64,000 nucleotides of DNA from Rhodococcus sp. KBS0724 (GCF_005938745.2 NZ_VCBX02000001.1:3920501-3984500), one strand, 5' to 3'. Positions 35,194-44,628 are shown, counted from the stretch's first letter. A program made the numbers and translations. The notes: generated by a model not told the origin, from the sequence alone.

Positions 35194-36384
35194 GTGAGCG
35201 ACACGACCAAGTTCTTGATCATCGGCGGCGGCCTGGAAGGACTGGCCATCGCGTATTCCCTTGCAGAACGAGGGGAAACCGACGTTCTGGTTCTCGAGCG
35301 GGATACTCTGTGCTCGGGCATGACCGGCAAGTCCAGCGGCGTCGTTCGCTGCCACTACGGCACACCGTCATTGGCCGCAATGTCCTGGTACGGCATCGAT
35401 ACCTTTACTCGCGCCACCGAAATCTTCGACGACGACATGGCATTTCGACAGTGTGGATACGTCGTCGGAGTTGCCGAGAACAATGTCAAACCGCTCGAAG
35501 CCAACATCGCCATGATGCAGCGCCTGGGCATTGCCACCGAATTCATCGCTCACGACAAGATGGCCGAGCTGTGGCCGGGTCTGCACCTCGACGACTTCGC
35601 GCTGTTCGCCTACGAACCACTCGGCGGTCGCGGCGAGGCATACATGGCGGGCATGGCATTTGCCGCAACCGCCCGTAAGATGGGCGTCAAGATCCGACAA
35701 AGCACCCCCGTCGTGTCACTGTTGCAGAACTCGGCAGGTACGGTCTACGGCGCTACCTTGACCGACGGTTCCGAGGTACATGCCGAGCACGTCATCCTCG
35801 CCACCGGCCCATGGGCACCCACCCTCGCCGCGGGCGTCGGTGTCGACATCGACGTCAAAGCTCAACGTGCACAACTGGTTCTGGTCGATCAAGGTGCTCC
35901 CACACCGGAAGTTCCGGTACTCTCGGATCTGGCTGGGCTACAGTACATCTGCCGAGAGCCCAACGGCGAACTCCTTGTCGGAAACTCCGATCATCAGGCG
36001 CCGGAGTACATCGACCCGGACAAGTACGTCAATCGCGCCGACGACGCTGCGATCGAGAAGAACATCATGAAGCTCGGACACCGGTTGCCCGACATGCCGG
36101 ACCCACGGATCACCAGCTCGTACGTCGGCGCCTATGACGTGACGCCGGACTACAACCCGATCATCGGGCCCTCTCCTGCCGACGGGCTGTTCCTCGCGAC
36201 CGGATTCTCCGGCCATGGATTCAAGATCTCTCCCGCAGTCGGCAAGCTTGTCGCCGATCTGCTGATCGACGGCCACACCACACTCCCCAACGTCAACGCG
36301 GCGGACTTCCGCTACTCGCGGTTCGCCGAGGACGACTTCCTCTTCAGCCTTCATCCCTATGAAGGTGCAGGCGAAATGCGTTGA
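35194..36384 (+). CDS. FAD-dependent oxidoreductase (DAO/sarcosine oxidase-like)
   Basis: A 396-residue DAO-family flavoprotein. GTG 35194 follows AAAGGA and starts right before the FAD motif FLIIGGGLEGLAIAYSLAE. A second conserved stretch is SGMTGKSSGVVRCHYG, and the C-terminal FAD loop is FLATGFSGHGFKISPAVGKL. Relatives are the sarcosine oxidase beta subunit and the catalytic subunit of N-methylglutamate dehydrogenase, which demethylate secondary amines. It is the first gene of an operon with a gamma-glutamylmethylamide synthetase-like enzyme and the three N-methylglutamate synthase-like subunits, so N-methylglutamate is a plausible substrate. No partner subunits are encoded here. Confidence 0.85.
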   Translation: MSDTTKFLIIGGGLEGLAIAYSLAERGETDVLVLERDTLCSGMTGKSSGVVRCHYGTPSLAAMSWYGIDTFTRATEIFDDDMAFRQCGYVVGVAENNVKPLEANIAMMQRLGIATEFIAHDKMAELWPGLHLDDFALFAYEPLGGRGEAYMAGMAFAATARKMGVKIRQSTPVVSLLQNSAGTVYGATLTDGSEVHAEHVILATGPWAPTLAAGVGVDIDVKAQRAQLVLVDQGAPTPEVPVLSDLAGLQYICREPNGELLVGNSDHQAPEYIDPDKYVNRADDAAIEKNIMKLGHRLPDMPDPRITSSYVGAYDVTPDYNPIIGPSPADGLFLATGFSGHGFKISPAVGKLVADLLIDGHTTLPNVNAADFRYSRFAEDDFLFSLHPYEGAGEMR

Positions 36385-36435
36385 CACCGAACTGCATCGG
36401 TTCCCACACCCTACTTCCCAGAAGGACCTTCCATC

Positions 36436-37794
36436 ATGGCTGTAGACACTTCTGAAGCCGCACCCTCCACCGCGACGGCACTGGATCCCTTACCGACGCT
36501 GTCGGAGGTCGCCCACGCGAGCAACACCACCTTCATCCTCGCCCTGTTCGTGACGATGTCCGGCAAACCCTGCGCCAAACTCGTCCCCATCCAAGCCGTC
36601 AGGCAACTCGAAGAGGACGGCGTCGGATTCGCCGGTTACGCAGCGGGTCACATGGGTCAGGAACCCAAGGACTCCGATCTTGTCGCGATCCCGGACGTCA
36701 GTTCCTTCACCCCGATTCCTTTCGTCAAACCCGGACTCGCCCTGGTCCACTGCGATCCATACGTCGAAGGCAAGCCGTGGCCGTACGCACCACGCATCAT
36801 CCTCAAGGAACAACTCCGAAAAGCCGCCGAACTCGGTATGACCGTCAATGTGGGCGCCGAGATCGAGTACTTTCTCGTCAACCGCGTGGACGGGGAACTC
36901 GTTACCGCCGACCGCTCGGACACGAGCAACAATCCGTGCTACGACGCCCGCGACGTGACCCGGATGTACGACCACCTCACCGAGGTGTCCGAAGCGATGA
37001 ACACCCTCGGCTGGGGCAACTACGCAAACGACCACGAAGACGGAAACGGTCAATTCGAGCAGAATTTCGACTATGCCGACGCTATGACCACAGCCGACCG
37101 TGTGATCACCCTGCGCTACCTTCTCTCCGTCATCGCCGAGAAGCGCGGAATGCAAGCGACATTCATGCCGAAGCCGTTTACCACCCGCACCGGAAGCGGG
37201 CTGCACATGCACCTGTCGCTGTGGAACGACGCCGGCGCGGTCTTCCCAGACCCCCGCGACGAACTGGGACTCGGACTCTCCCCCACCGCGTACTCCTTTG
37301 TCGCCGGCATTCTCGAGCACGCCTGCGCGCTCCAGGGCCTCATCGCTCCAACCGTGAACTCGTACAAGCGAACCGGCGCTACTGCGACCACCAGTGGCGC
37401 AACGTGGTCACCTCGCTACGCCACCTACGGCGGCAATGATCGAACTCACTACCTCCGGGTGCCGGACAAGAACCGCGTCGAACTGCGCGGCGGGGACGGA
37501 TCGGCAAATCCGTACCTCGCGGCTGCGGGTGCGATCGCCGCCGGCCTCGACGGTGTACGGCGAAATCTCCACCCCGGGAAGCCCGGCAGCGGGGATTCCC
37601 CGAGCGAGATGCTCCCCATGACACTGCTCCACGCGATGGACGCCTTGGAAACCGACTCGGTCCTGACCGACGCGCTCGACGTCGCGGGCACCGGCGTCGC
37701 CGAGTATTTCGCGAAGACCAAGCGTGAGGAGTTCTTCGCCTGGCACAACACCGTGTCTTCGTGGGAAGTCGACCACTACCTGACAGCGTTCTAG
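36436..37794 (+). CDS. gmaS: Gamma-glutamylmethylamide synthetase-like (type III glutamine synthetase-related)
   Basis: A 452-residue glutamine synthetase-fold ligase with AGAAGGA before ATG 36436. Motifs: GAEIEYFLV (metal-binding Glu), NDHEDGNGQFEQNF, GSGLHMHLSLW (ATP/metal) and NRVELRGGDGSANPYLAAAGA. In methylotrophs GmaS joins glutamate and methylamine with ATP. The order here, followed by split glutamate-synthase-like subunits, is that of gmaS-mgsABC clusters, which supports the name, but an ammonium- or other amine-specific ligase is possible. The first 35 residues are a weakly conserved Ala/Thr-rich leader. Confidence 0.78.
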   Translation: MAVDTSEAAPSTATALDPLPTLSEVAHASNTTFILALFVTMSGKPCAKLVPIQAVRQLEEDGVGFAGYAAGHMGQEPKDSDLVAIPDVSSFTPIPFVKPGLALVHCDPYVEGKPWPYAPRIILKEQLRKAAELGMTVNVGAEIEYFLVNRVDGELVTADRSDTSNNPCYDARDVTRMYDHLTEVSEAMNTLGWGNYANDHEDGNGQFEQNFDYADAMTTADRVITLRYLLSVIAEKRGMQATFMPKPFTTRTGSGLHMHLSLWNDAGAVFPDPRDELGLGLSPTAYSFVAGILEHACALQGLIAPTVNSYKRTGATATTSGATWSPRYATYGGNDRTHYLRVPDKNRVELRGGDGSANPYLAAAGAIAAGLDGVRRNLHPGKPGSGDSPSEMLPMTLLHAMDALETDSVLTDALDVAGTGVAEYFAKTKREEFFAWHNTVSSWEVDHYLTAF

Positions 37795-37826
37795 CTCATT
37801 TTCCGATACTTTCGAGGAGGCATTCC

Positions 37827-38726
37827 ATGTGTGGAATCGTCGGGCTTCACCTACGTGACGCCACGCTCTACCCCCAACTCGGTGCATTGCTGACCGACAT
37901 GCTCGACGCGATGTGTGATCGCGGACCCGACTCGGCCGGAATGGCGATCTACGGCAACCCAACCTGGTCACCGGCCGGCGAGGCAACCGTCTCAGTTCTC
38001 GATTCTCCGGTCAGCGCAATTGAACTCGCAGAACAGCTGACTCATCGGCTCGCTGTCGCGGTGACCGGGCACGACCTCGACCCCACCGTAGTGGTGCATG
38101 CCCCGGTAGCCGCAGACACCCTGGCAGATGCGGTCCGTGCTATCGCCCCCACAGCCCGGATCATCGGATTCGGCGACGAGCTGACTGTGCTCAAGGGCAT
38201 GGGCAACCCCACCGACCTTGCACACCGGTTCGGTCTCCCCCAGGCCGGCGGATGGCAAGGCGTCGCACATACCCGGATGGCCACCGAATCCGCTGTCACG
38301 GCGGAAGGTTCTCATCCTTTTGCCGTCGGACCGGATCAGTGCCTGGTACACAACGGTTCGTTCTCGAATCACATGAGCATCAAGCACGACCTCGAACGCG
38401 CCGGCGTGCACTTCGACAGCGAAAACGACACCGAGGTGGGCGCCCGCTTCGTCGCCAAACAGCTCGCCGAGGGGGTCGACCTCGAGAAGGCACTGCTGAT
38501 GCTCAACGAGACATTCGACGGCTTCTACACACTGTTGGTGTCGAACAGCGATTCGTTTGCCGTCGTTCGCGACCCGATCGCCTGCAAGCCGGCGATCATT
38601 GCCGAGACCGATCGTTGGGTGGCCATGGCATCCGAATACCGCGCCCTGGCACATCTGCCAGGCATCGAGAACGCCCGAATCTTCGAACCAGAACCGGAAG
38701 AGGTGTACGTATGGCACCGTCAGTGA
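37827..38726 (+). CDS. mgsA: Class II glutamine amidotransferase-like subunit (MgsA/GlxB type)
   Basis: A 299-residue Ntn-hydrolase domain. ATG 37827 after GAGGAGG makes Cys2 (MCGIVGLH) the N-terminal nucleophile after Met removal, decisive for this start. AHTRMATESAVTAEGSHPF and CLVHNGSFSNH are the glutamine-binding and oxyanion segments. As a stand-alone subunit it would supply the amine from a glutamine-type donor, here probably gamma-glutamylmethylamide. Its 3' end overlaps the next gene by 16 bp, so the subunits are likely made together. Confidence 0.83.
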   Translation: MCGIVGLHLRDATLYPQLGALLTDMLDAMCDRGPDSAGMAIYGNPTWSPAGEATVSVLDSPVSAIELAEQLTHRLAVAVTGHDLDPTVVVHAPVAADTLADAVRAIAPTARIIGFGDELTVLKGMGNPTDLAHRFGLPQAGGWQGVAHTRMATESAVTAEGSHPFAVGPDQCLVHNGSFSNHMSIKHDLERAGVHFDSENDTEVGARFVAKQLAEGVDLEKALLMLNETFDGFYTLLVSNSDSFAVVRDPIACKPAIIAETDRWVAMASEYRALAHLPGIENARIFEPEPEEVYVWHRQ

Positions 38727-39421
38727 CGACCACACACGAAATCGCAACCAGCGTCATCGATCTGCAGACGTCGAGCACCCGCGCAGTCAACGAACTGCTG
38801 AGTTCTCCGGACGCCCCGACAAGTCTGACCATTACCCAACCGCAAGGCGCACACGCCCTTGCATGCGGGCTGGACAAGGATATCGACGTCACCATCGACG
38901 GTCATGTCGGCTACTACTGCGCCGGAATGAACCAACATGCCAGCGTCACGGTTACCGGAAATGCCGGTGTCGGAGTGGCCGAGAACATGATGTCGGGCAC
39001 CGTCCATGTCAAAGGGGACGCGTCGCAATCCGCCGGCGCCACCGCACACGGCGGACTACTGATCATCGACGGCAACGCTGCCGCACGATGCGGAATCTCG
39101 ATGAAGGGTGTCGACATCGTCGTCGGCGGCGACATCGGTCACATGAGCGCTTTCATGGGACAAGCGGGTAGGCTCGTTGTTTGCGGCAATGCCGGTGAAG
39201 CACTAGGTGATTCACTGTACGAGGCCAGAATCTACGTGCGTGGCACGGTGGCGTCGCTGGGTGCTGACTGCATCAAGAAGGACATGCGTCCCGAGCACCT
39301 GAAGGAACTCGGCGAACTACTCACCGCCGCAGGTCTGCACCACGATCCCACCGAATTCAGCCGTTACGGCTCTGCCCGTCAGCTGTACAACTTCCACGTC
39401 GACAACGCCAGCGCGTATTAG
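38711..39421 (+). CDS. mgsB: GXGXG-domain subunit (MgsB/GlxC type)
   Basis: A 236-residue beta-helix protein equal to the C-terminal GXGXG domain of glutamate synthase. The repeats are VTIDGHVGYYCAGMNQHASVTVTGNAGVGV, GTVHVKGDASQSAG and VVGGDIGHMSAFMGQAG. ATG 38711 has GAAGAGG at good spacing, though it overlaps the amidotransferase gene; GTG 38723 (GTGA overlap) is the alternative. The domain is structural, holding the synthase and amidotransferase subunits in a tunnel-forming complex. Confidence 0.83.
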   Translation: MAPSVTTTHEIATSVIDLQTSSTRAVNELLSSPDAPTSLTITQPQGAHALACGLDKDIDVTIDGHVGYYCAGMNQHASVTVTGNAGVGVAENMMSGTVHVKGDASQSAGATAHGGLLIIDGNAAARCGISMKGVDIVVGGDIGHMSAFMGQAGRLVVCGNAGEALGDSLYEARIYVRGTVASLGADCIKKDMRPEHLKELGELLTAAGLHHDPTEFSRYGSARQLYNFHVDNASAY

Positions 39422-39433
39422 GAGAGGTTCGCC

Positions 39434-40756
39434 ATGACAACAGAAGTACCCGGCACCGTATTGCGCGAATCCGCAACCTACGACCGCAGCGTCATCGCCG
39501 AGATCCAGCGCGCCGCCGAGACCGGAATCTACGATATTCGTGGTTGGGGTGCCAAGCGTAAGCTCCCCCACTTCGACGACCTACTGTTCCTCGGCGCCTC
39601 GATGTCGCGCTACCCGCTCGAGGGTTACCGCGAGAAATGCGATACCGACGTCGTTCTCGGCGACACACACGCGAAGTTCCCGCTACACCTGGACATCCCG
39701 ATCACCATCGCCGGTATGAGCTTCGGCGCGCTGTCCGGTCAAGCCAAGGAGGCACTCGGACGCGGAGCCAGTGCGGTCGGAACCTCGACCACCACCGGCG
39801 ACGGCGGAATGACACCGGAGGAACGCGGTCAATCCAAGAACCTCGTCTACCAGTACCTCCCGTCGCGCTACGGCATGAACCCCGACGACCTGCGCAAAGC
39901 CGACGCCATCGAGATCGTTCTCGGACAGGGCGCCAAGCCCGGTGGCGGCGGGATGCTCCTGGGCCAGAAGATCACCGAGCGAGTCGCCGGCATGCGAACC
40001 CTGCCGATGGGCGTCGACCAGCGCAGCGCCTGCCGCCACCCCGACTGGACCGGGCCAGACGACCTCGCGATCAAGATCATCGAACTCCGCGAGATCACCA
40101 ACTGGGAGAAGCCGATCTACGTCAAGGTCGGCGCAACACGCACCTACTACGACGTCAAGCTTGCCGTGAAAGCCGGCGCCGACGTAGTCGTCGTCGACGG
40201 CATGCAGGGTGGAACCGCCGCAACCCAGGACGTGTTCATCGAACATGTCGGCATCCCGACTCTGGCCGCGATTCCCCAAGCGGTGCAGGCTTTGCAGGAA
40301 ATGGGCGTGCATCGCAAGGTCCAGCTCATCATCTCCGGCGGAATCCGCAGCGGAGCCGATGTCGCCAAAGCGATGGCACTCGGTGCCGACGCCGTAGCCA
40401 TCGGTACCGCAGCCCTGATAGCTCTGGGAGACAACAGCCCTCGCTACGCAAAAGAGTACGAAGCACTCGGTAGCGCGGCAGGTTTCTACGACGACTTCCA
40501 GGCCGGGCGCGACCCAGCGGGTATCACCACTCAAGACCCGGAACTGTCGAAGAACCTCGACCCCGTCGAAGGTGGCCGACGCCTCGCCAACTACCTCCGA
40601 GTCCTCACCATGGAAGCCCAGACCTTGGCACGGGCCTGCGGAAAATCGCACCTGCGCAATCTCGAGCCCGAGGACCTTGTCGCACTCACCGTCGAAGCAT
40701 CCGCGATGGCGCGCGTTCCCCTCGCCGGTACCACCTGGATTCCCGGTCGGTACTGA
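39434..40756 (+). CDS. mgsC: FMN-binding glutamate synthase-like subunit (MgsC/GlxD type)
   Basis: A 440-residue protein equal to the synthase domain of GltB. The FMN/2-oxoglutarate core is seen in TIAGMSFGALSGQAKEALGRGA, QGAKPGGGGMLLGQKI, VVVDGMQGGTAATQD and IISGGIRSGADVAKAMALGADAV, followed by a Cys-poor C-terminus. AGGAGAGG precedes ATG 39434. In N-methylglutamate synthase this subunit moves methylamine from gamma-glutamylmethylamide to glutamate-derived carbon. The lack of a fused amidotransferase and the split arrangement distinguish it from housekeeping GltB. Confidence 0.85.
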   Translation: MTTEVPGTVLRESATYDRSVIAEIQRAAETGIYDIRGWGAKRKLPHFDDLLFLGASMSRYPLEGYREKCDTDVVLGDTHAKFPLHLDIPITIAGMSFGALSGQAKEALGRGASAVGTSTTTGDGGMTPEERGQSKNLVYQYLPSRYGMNPDDLRKADAIEIVLGQGAKPGGGGMLLGQKITERVAGMRTLPMGVDQRSACRHPDWTGPDDLAIKIIELREITNWEKPIYVKVGATRTYYDVKLAVKAGADVVVVDGMQGGTAATQDVFIEHVGIPTLAAIPQAVQALQEMGVHRKVQLIISGGIRSGADVAKAMALGADAVAIGTAALIALGDNSPRYAKEYEALGSAAGFYDDFQAGRDPAGITTQDPELSKNLDPVEGGRRLANYLRVLTMEAQTLARACGKSHLRNLEPEDLVALTVEASAMARVPLAGTTWIPGRY

Positions 40757-40792
40757 AAACCCACGTTCCACGCCAGGAAAGAGGGGTACGCC

Positions 40793-41443
40793 ATGACGTC
40801 AACCGAGACACCGGGAATCGTGCACGACACCGAACCACGCGAGGTCACACCAGACTCCGCGTCCGACGGCTCGCTCGAAGCCGTGATCGGGGCCCAGGTT
40901 CGCAATCTTCGGATCAGCGCCGGACTCTCGCTCAGTGACATGGCTACCCGGGTCGGTATCTCCAAAGCCATGCTCTCCAAAATCGAGAATGCGCAGGCAT
41001 CGTGCAGCCTCGCGACGCTGTCAAGACTCTCGACCGGCCTTGACGTTCCGGTGACCACGCTGTTTCGCGGGGCCGGAACGCAGCGTGAATCGGTGTACAC
41101 GCGGGCCGGAAGCGGCGCGCACATTGTCGGCAGAGGGACGCGCTCAGGCCATCACTACGAGATGCTCGGTGCGCTACGTGGACAACACCGTCGACTCGAA
41201 GCAGTGGTAGTGACACTCGAACAGGAGTCGACGATCTCGCCGCGTTTCCAGCATCCCGGTACCGAACTGTTGTTCATGCTGCAAGGAGACATGGTCTACA
41301 CCCACGACGGATCCGACTATCGGCTTCGCGCCGGCGATTCACTACTCCTCGACGGAGAAGGGTTGCACGGTCCGAAAGATCTGTTCGAACTCCCCATCAC
41401 GTTTCTCGCAGTCACTGCGTACCCCGACAACCACGTCGCGTGA
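40793..41443 (+). CDS. XRE-cupin transcriptional regulator
   Basis: A 216-residue protein. The XRE-type HTH lies at about residues 30-85 (LSLSDMATRVGISKAMLSKIENAQASCSLATLSRLS) and a C-terminal cupin ligand pocket at about 140-210 (RFQHPGTELLFMLQGDMVY, then GDSLLLDGEGLHGP). AAAGAGGGG precedes ATG 40793. It lies inside the operon, 36 bp after the synthase subunit, and is the likely local regulator, sensing an amine or amino-acid metabolite. A broken paralogue lies just upstream of the operon at 33682-34265. Confidence 0.9.
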   Translation: MTSTETPGIVHDTEPREVTPDSASDGSLEAVIGAQVRNLRISAGLSLSDMATRVGISKAMLSKIENAQASCSLATLSRLSTGLDVPVTTLFRGAGTQRESVYTRAGSGAHIVGRGTRSGHHYEMLGALRGQHRRLEAVVVTLEQESTISPRFQHPGTELLFMLQGDMVYTHDGSDYRLRAGDSLLLDGEGLHGPKDLFELPITFLAVTAYPDNHVA

Positions 41444-41483
41444 GAATTCCGAACACGCTTCTCCCGAGAGGACCCCTACTTCC

Positions 41484-42710
41484 GTGACTTCCTTCGACAC
41501 TCTGTGGTCGACAATCCTCGATGTCGGCCAGCACCGAAATACCCGAGGATATCGCCGATTCGCCTGGGGTGACGCTGATCTGACTCTGCGCGAGTGGTTT
41601 CGCGACAACGCATCGAAGCGTGGAATGGACGTCGAAGAGGACCGCAACGGCAATCTGTGGGCATGGTGGATGCCGACGGGGTGGGTTGGCGAGCCCACCG
41701 GAGCGTTCGTCACCGGCTCGCACCTCGATTCCGTTCCCGACGGTGGTGCGTACGACGGTCCACTCGGGGTCGTGTCCGCCTTCGCCGCCATCGACATCGT
41801 CCGCGAACGCGGTATCGAACCGACGATCCCCATCGCGATCACCGCGTTCTCCGACGAAGAAGGCGCTCGGTTCGGAGTTGCCTGCGTCGGAAGCCAATTG
41901 ACGACGGGCGCACTCAAACCCGAACGCGCATTGGCCCTCCGGGACGTTGACGGCATCACGCTGGCAGAAGCCATGTCCAAAGCAGGCCGGTCAACCACGC
42001 ACATCGGGACCGACGACACCCTCGAGAGCAAGGTCGGTGTCTACGTAGAACTACACGTGGAGCAGGGGCGCGCACTCGACTTGGTCGACAAGCCCATTGC
42101 CGTCGCCTCGTCCATCTGGCCTCACGGCCGGTGGGAATTCACGTTCAGCGGCGAGGCAAACCACGCCGGAGCAACCCGACTCGTGGACCGGCGTGATCCG
42201 ATGCTCGCCTTCGCGTCCTCCGTGCACAGCGCACGTACAGCAGCAACCGCACACGGCGCCGTCGCGACATTCGGCAAAGTACACGTGCTTCCCAACGGCG
42301 CAAACGCAATACCGTCGGAGATCAAAGCGTGGCTCGATGCCCGCGCCGCCGATGAAGAGACTCTGACCAAACTCGTCGAACAGATCGAAGCCGACGCACG
42401 AACTCACTCGACATCCGACCGCATCGCACTCGAGGTGTTCGCCGAATCCATCACACCCATCGTCGAATTCCCTTCGGAACCACGCGAGAAGCTCAAACGC
42501 GCACTTGCTCACCTCGGAGACGTACCGGTACTTCCCACTGCAGCGGGCCACGACGCCGGAATCCTCTCCGCGAAGGTTCCAACCGCAATGTTGTTCGTGC
42601 GCAACCCGACCGGAGTCTCCCATTCCCCGGACGAGTTCGCCGAAGCTACCGATTGCAACATCGGTGCCGAAGCACTGGCAGACGTCATGGCAGATTGGGT
42701 CACCGACTGA
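41484..42710 (+). CDS. M20-family amidohydrolase (allantoate/N-carbamoyl-amino acid type)
   Basis: A 408-residue metallopeptidase-fold amidase starting at GTG 41484. The binuclear metal ligands are all visible: GSHLDSVPDGGAYDGPLGV (His, Asp), FSDEEGARFG (Glu-Glu), ELHVEQGR (His) and SHSPDEFA (His). This subgroup (AllC/HyuC-like) hydrolyses N-carbamoyl, N-formyl or ureido groups from amino acids. Placed at the end of the gmaS-mgs operon, it may release an N-methyl amino acid, glutamate or ammonia from an N-acylated precursor. The exact substrate is open. Confidence 0.87.
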   Translation: MTSFDTLWSTILDVGQHRNTRGYRRFAWGDADLTLREWFRDNASKRGMDVEEDRNGNLWAWWMPTGWVGEPTGAFVTGSHLDSVPDGGAYDGPLGVVSAFAAIDIVRERGIEPTIPIAITAFSDEEGARFGVACVGSQLTTGALKPERALALRDVDGITLAEAMSKAGRSTTHIGTDDTLESKVGVYVELHVEQGRALDLVDKPIAVASSIWPHGRWEFTFSGEANHAGATRLVDRRDPMLAFASSVHSARTAATAHGAVATFGKVHVLPNGANAIPSEIKAWLDARAADEETLTKLVEQIEADARTHSTSDRIALEVFAESITPIVEFPSEPREKLKRALAHLGDVPVLPTAAGHDAGILSAKVPTAMLFVRNPTGVSHSPDEFAEATDCNIGAEALADVMADWVTD

Positions 42711-42758
42711 ATGACGCACCGGTACATTCGGCGACCACCCGACGTTATCGGATATCTA

Positions 42759-43139
42759 CTATTGGCGATAGACCTGCACGTGAGCATCGGTGATCACGCC
42801 GACATTCAACGAGGGAGCACCCCAATTCGTGCTGCATCCCCCCCATACCGTTACCTGTCGGCACAAATGAGGGACTGGACTGGCGATACGGACCGATCGC
42901 ATAGAGCGGAAAGGCATTGGGGATGCCGTGAATGCCCCAGCAGTCGACGATCAGCGCATACTCTCTGCCGGCGGCGCGTCGGTGTCATGGCAGGTTGCCA
43001 TCGCACTGAAGACATTTCGCTCGATGACGCAATCCTGGGTATCCGCCTGGGCGGTGCCGGAACCGATTGTCGCAGCGAAGGCCAGCCCCGATACAACCGT
43101 CGCCGTAACGCGTGCTGCACCGACAATTCCGCTCCTCAT
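42759..43139 (-). pseudogene. Small secreted protein with two frameshifts
   Basis: ATG 43139 after AAGGAA opens a signal peptide (RVTATVVSGLAFAATIGSGTAQA) and a mature start DTQDCVIERNVF. In that frame a stop occurs at 42951. Near 42955 the coding sense moves to a frame reading EYALIVDCWGIHGIPNAFPL, and at a run of seven G (about 42840) to a third frame reading GCSTNWGAPSLNVGVITDAH, ending at TAG 42759. Both shifts fit single-base indels; the repaired protein would be about 126 residues with cysteine pairs. Function unknown. Confidence 0.7.
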
Positions 43140-43189
43140 TGAGTTCCTTCCCGTAGCGAATATCAATACTGTCGGCCCCGAGCAACAAG

Positions 43190-44418
43190 GTGGTACCACT
43201 GTCTGACTTCCTTGCCGGCCTCACACTCTCATGCCCATGGAATGGCGACTGCGCGCATCAGGACGTACCGAAAGTCCAGTACATCGAAGCGTGGAACGAG
43301 CCCGACGCCCCCGGATCGACAATCCAGCCCGCGCAGGTCTACCAGTCCTATATCCCGCTCTACCAAGCGGTCAACAGCATCAACCACTCGCTGAGCACCG
43401 ATCGCGGCTACACCCCGCTCGAAGTCGGCGGGCCAGCCTTGTACTACTTCAACACTCCATTACTCACCACGTTCCTCGACGCCTACGTAGCCGACTCAGA
43501 TCCCGACAAACGCCTGGACTTCGTGTCCTACCATGCCTACGTCAACGTCCTCCCCGACGGGAGCAGGCAGTTCTACAAGTCCGATCCCAGTTTGGTGAAG
43601 GGATACCGTGATCAGTTGGACAGCGTGCTCGCCGAACGCGGCCTGCCAGAGAACCTTCCGGTCTATATCACTGAGACCGGTATCCCGGCCCGATGTGTGA
43701 CAACTGCGACAGCACCGACTACGCACGTCAAGCTGCCGGCATGCCATCACTTGCCTACTGGTTCTCGCAACAGCACGACACCTACCCGCTGAACTGGGTC
43801 GCGCGACGAACCGGACTCAAGGACCAATTCGTCACCCAAAACGCAGTCGGCCCGTACATGGACCTGCGAACGCAACAGATCCTGTGGAAGCCATACAACC
43901 CCCTACCGGTGAACGCGCTCACCCCCTACGGGAACGTAATGCTCATGCAGTCAAAGATGAAAGACGCCAAAGTTTCTGCGACGTCAGACCAACTCGACAA
44001 CGGACTCGGCATCTACGCACTCGCAGCCAAGGATGCCCACAAACCCGAAGCGTCCGTCATGGTGTGGAACTACCAAGGCTGCTCCGGAATTCCGCCAAAA
44101 ACCAATTGCCCCACCACCGCCCACGACGTCACCATCGACATGACTGCACTACCGAAGAACCTCGCTCACGGAAACCTCACTGTGACGGCCTACCGAGTCG
44201 ATCAGAACACGAGCAACTTCTACTCCGACCCGACGAACACCGACGTGAGCAAGGCGAACCTTCATAAGGTCGACGAACGCACGGTCCAACCCGACAACGC
44301 AACGTTCACCTACAACGCGAACCTCGAACCCAACGCCGTCTACCTCATCCTGTTAGGAAAAGGCCCAGCCGAATACACCGGATCTCTGCAACACACAGGA
44401 TCTCTGCAACATCGGTAA
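43190..44418 (+). pseudogene. N-truncated, frameshifted glycoside hydrolase (GH39/GH5-like)
   Basis: The open frame from 43190 soon gives YIEAWNEPDA, the acid/base Glu motif of clan A glycosidases, and later VYITETGIP, the nucleophile Glu. At about 43688 the frame shifts by one base and continues CDNCDSTDYARQAAGMPSLAYWF to 44418, with a beta-rich C-terminal domain. Only about 35 residues precede NEP where about 150 or more are expected, and no signal peptide remains, so the 5' part is deleted. The last codons carry a short duplication (GSLQHTGSLQHR). Confidence 0.72.
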
Positions 44419-44445
44419 CCAAGTGACCCGCAAGTAGTTTCACGC

Positions 44446-44480
44446 AGACGCTCGGCCGGAATACCACCAGCCGGGCGTCT
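44446..44480 (+). terminator. Hairpin terminator candidate after the glycosidase remnant
   Basis: AGACGCTCGGC and GCCGGGCGTCT pair over 11 bp with one mismatch around a 13-base loop. There is no T-run. Confidence 0.5.
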
Positions 44481-44628
44481 TACGGACAACGACAACCGCA
44501 ACACACGCCTATGTTGCAGCCATGTCGAATACCGGCACCTTGACTGACAGTCCCCCCGAGGGCGGCCAAAGCGTATGTAGTGCCAGACCCGAGCCGGCGC
44601 TACAAACACCTACATGCGATTCAGTTCG

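Noticed and set aside
44380..44418. Near-identical 18-bp tandem copies encoding GSLQH
   Set aside because: Only two copies at the end of a broken gene; a simple duplication rather than a repeat array or CRISPR.
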